Part shown: piece by piece, positions 5,724 to 6,426 of the stretch
Layout of the letters: every line of letters begins with the position of its first letter
Position numbering within the stretch: position 1 is the stretch's first letter
NCBI GenBank assembly: GCA_905234205.1
Contig: CAJOGG010000187.1
Location: 1-6,426 of the forward strand
Reading direction: 5' to 3'
Length of the DNA: 6,426 bases
Source: an uncultured Synergistales bacterium
GTDB lineage: Bacteria; Synergistota; Synergistia; Synergistales; Aminobacteriaceae
Position numbers and translations under genes: made by a program
Notes under the pieces: generated by a model
What the model was told of the DNA's origin: nothing
The model's input: only the letters and a program-made list of their open reading frames with translations
Database searches by the model: none

Positions 5724-6426
5724 TTATTTCTTTCCGATTAACATAGATTTATTCCAACCGTAATAAGGCGTCGAAGTAATTACACCTTCCGGAACATCAG
5801 GTTGCGCGTCATAGCCTTCAAAAATCTGAAACCAAAACACTACATCAGCACGTCCTGACTTTAAGGCCACAGCACGAGCACCTGTCTCAACAATTACAGG
5901 GTTGATATTAACGTGAAGTCTTCGGCCTATTTCAGCAAGTACAGCTGTGTTAAAGCCTGCTGGCGTTCCATCTGATGCAACATAATCGAGTGGTGGTTGA
6001 TCTCCTGTTAATGCTACTTTAAGAACTTCTGCATCGTCAAACTTCTCAAAAGAGACCGCCGGAGGATTTGTAGCATTTGGCCCGGTAATGAAATCACGTG
6101 CAAGAATTCCTATGACCCCTTCGCGTTCCATATCTTCGACCGCTTTGCTGAATCTGTCGCGTAATTCCGTCCTATCATCAAGAAAGCCGAAAGCAAGGGC
6201 AAACGGATTTTTTCCAAGAATGAATCCACGAAGCTTATAAGCAGAGTTTGTCCTGAGAATGAACTCACCAACACATTCAGGAGTAGCAATCACGTCAATT
6301 TCGCCTTTACTCAACGCCATCTGCATGAGCATTAACGAGTCATAGAACTTCATTTCGCCGTAGGTAAAATCCTTGTCGAATACAGACGCCATTACCATTT
6401 GCCTATATGTGTCTGTATAAGCTTCG
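5724..6426 (-). CDS. Substrate-binding protein with permuted SBP_bac_3/PBPb lobes (5' end outside the window)
   Basis: The reading frame is open to the right edge: nine more codons (E-A-Y-T-D-T-Y-R-Q) precede the first visible ATG at 6398, so the true start and any signal peptide lie outside. Counting from that ATG (224 residues), 17-106 resemble lobe 2 of a polar-amino-acid-type binding protein: K-F-Y-D-S, L-S-K-G-E-I-D-V-I, then a long helix ending G-I-L-A-R-D-F. After a linker of about 20 residues, 126-189 carry the motifs that normally open such proteins: V-A-L-T-G-D-Q-P-P, D-G-T-P-A-G-F, E-I-G-R-R-L, S-G-R-A-D-V-V-F-W. The protein ends at S-T-P-Y-Y-G-W, where the chain would normally cross into lobe 2. 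It probably acts outside the cytoplasmic membrane in solute uptake or sensing; the ligand is unknown. No permease or ATPase is visible nearby. Confidence 0.8.
   Translation of the reverse strand, partial: EAYTDTYRQMVMASVFDKDFTYGEMKFYDSLMLMQMALSKGEIDVIATPECVGEFILRTNSAYKLRGFILGKNPFALAFGFLDDRTELRDRFSKAVEDMEREGVIGILARDFITGPNATNPPAVSFEKFDDAEVLKVALTGDQPPLDYVASDGTPAGFNTAVLAEIGRRLHVNINPVIVETGARAVALKSGRADVVFWFQIFEGYDAQPDVPEGVITSTPYYGWNKSMLIGKK

Overview
The window suggests an anaerobic bacterium of the Synergistota, probably host-associated. This is an inference from two things. One is a FapR-regulated fab cluster with FabK as the enoyl reductase. The other is neighbouring multi-copy 'transporter substrate-binding domain' proteins of a type I associate with Synergistaceae. 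A clostridial or Negativicutes relative cannot be excluded from the sequence alone. Every supported gene lies on the minus strand, so the window reads biologically from right to left. Base composition by eye is a little under half GC throughout, with no obvious foreign island.

Right third (4858-6426): two tandem paralogues of a periplasmic substrate-binding protein. The upstream copy (5724-6426) runs off the right edge, so its N-terminus is missing. The second copy (4858-5720) starts 3 bp after it and has a signal peptide with a possible lipobox. It is broken by a frameshift near 5506. Comparison with the intact copy shows the cause: a clean 10-bp deletion between two 3-bp repeats. Both proteins appear to carry the two lobes of the SBP_bac_3/PBPb fold in reversed order (lobe 2 first, then lobe 1), as a natural circular permutation would. 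This is the most unusual thing in the window. A small hairpin follows the broken copy.

Intergenic region (4582-4857, about 275 bp): no gene is seen. It holds the hairpin, a motif (AAGCTC on the plus strand) occurring four times, and a good sigma-70-type promoter (TTGACG-17-TATACT) reading into the fab operon.

Left two thirds (1-4581): a type II fatty-acid and phospholipid initiation operon, fapR-plsX-fabK-fabD-fabG-acpP, with short gaps or overlaps between genes. A ribosome-binding site and possible start codon at the extreme left edge fit a following fabF. FapR should repress the operon through a 17-bp palindrome that overlaps fapR's own GTG start codon, and malonyl-CoA/ACP is the expected inducer. 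FabD charges malonyl onto AcpP, FabG and FabK carry out the two reductions, and PlsX converts acyl-ACP to acyl-phosphate for phospholipid synthesis. Departures from the textbook operon are the absence of fabH and fabZ here, an 11-residue in-frame loss in a conserved part of FabD, and apparent replacement of the classical malonyl-binding Arg and Asn of FapR by Ser.
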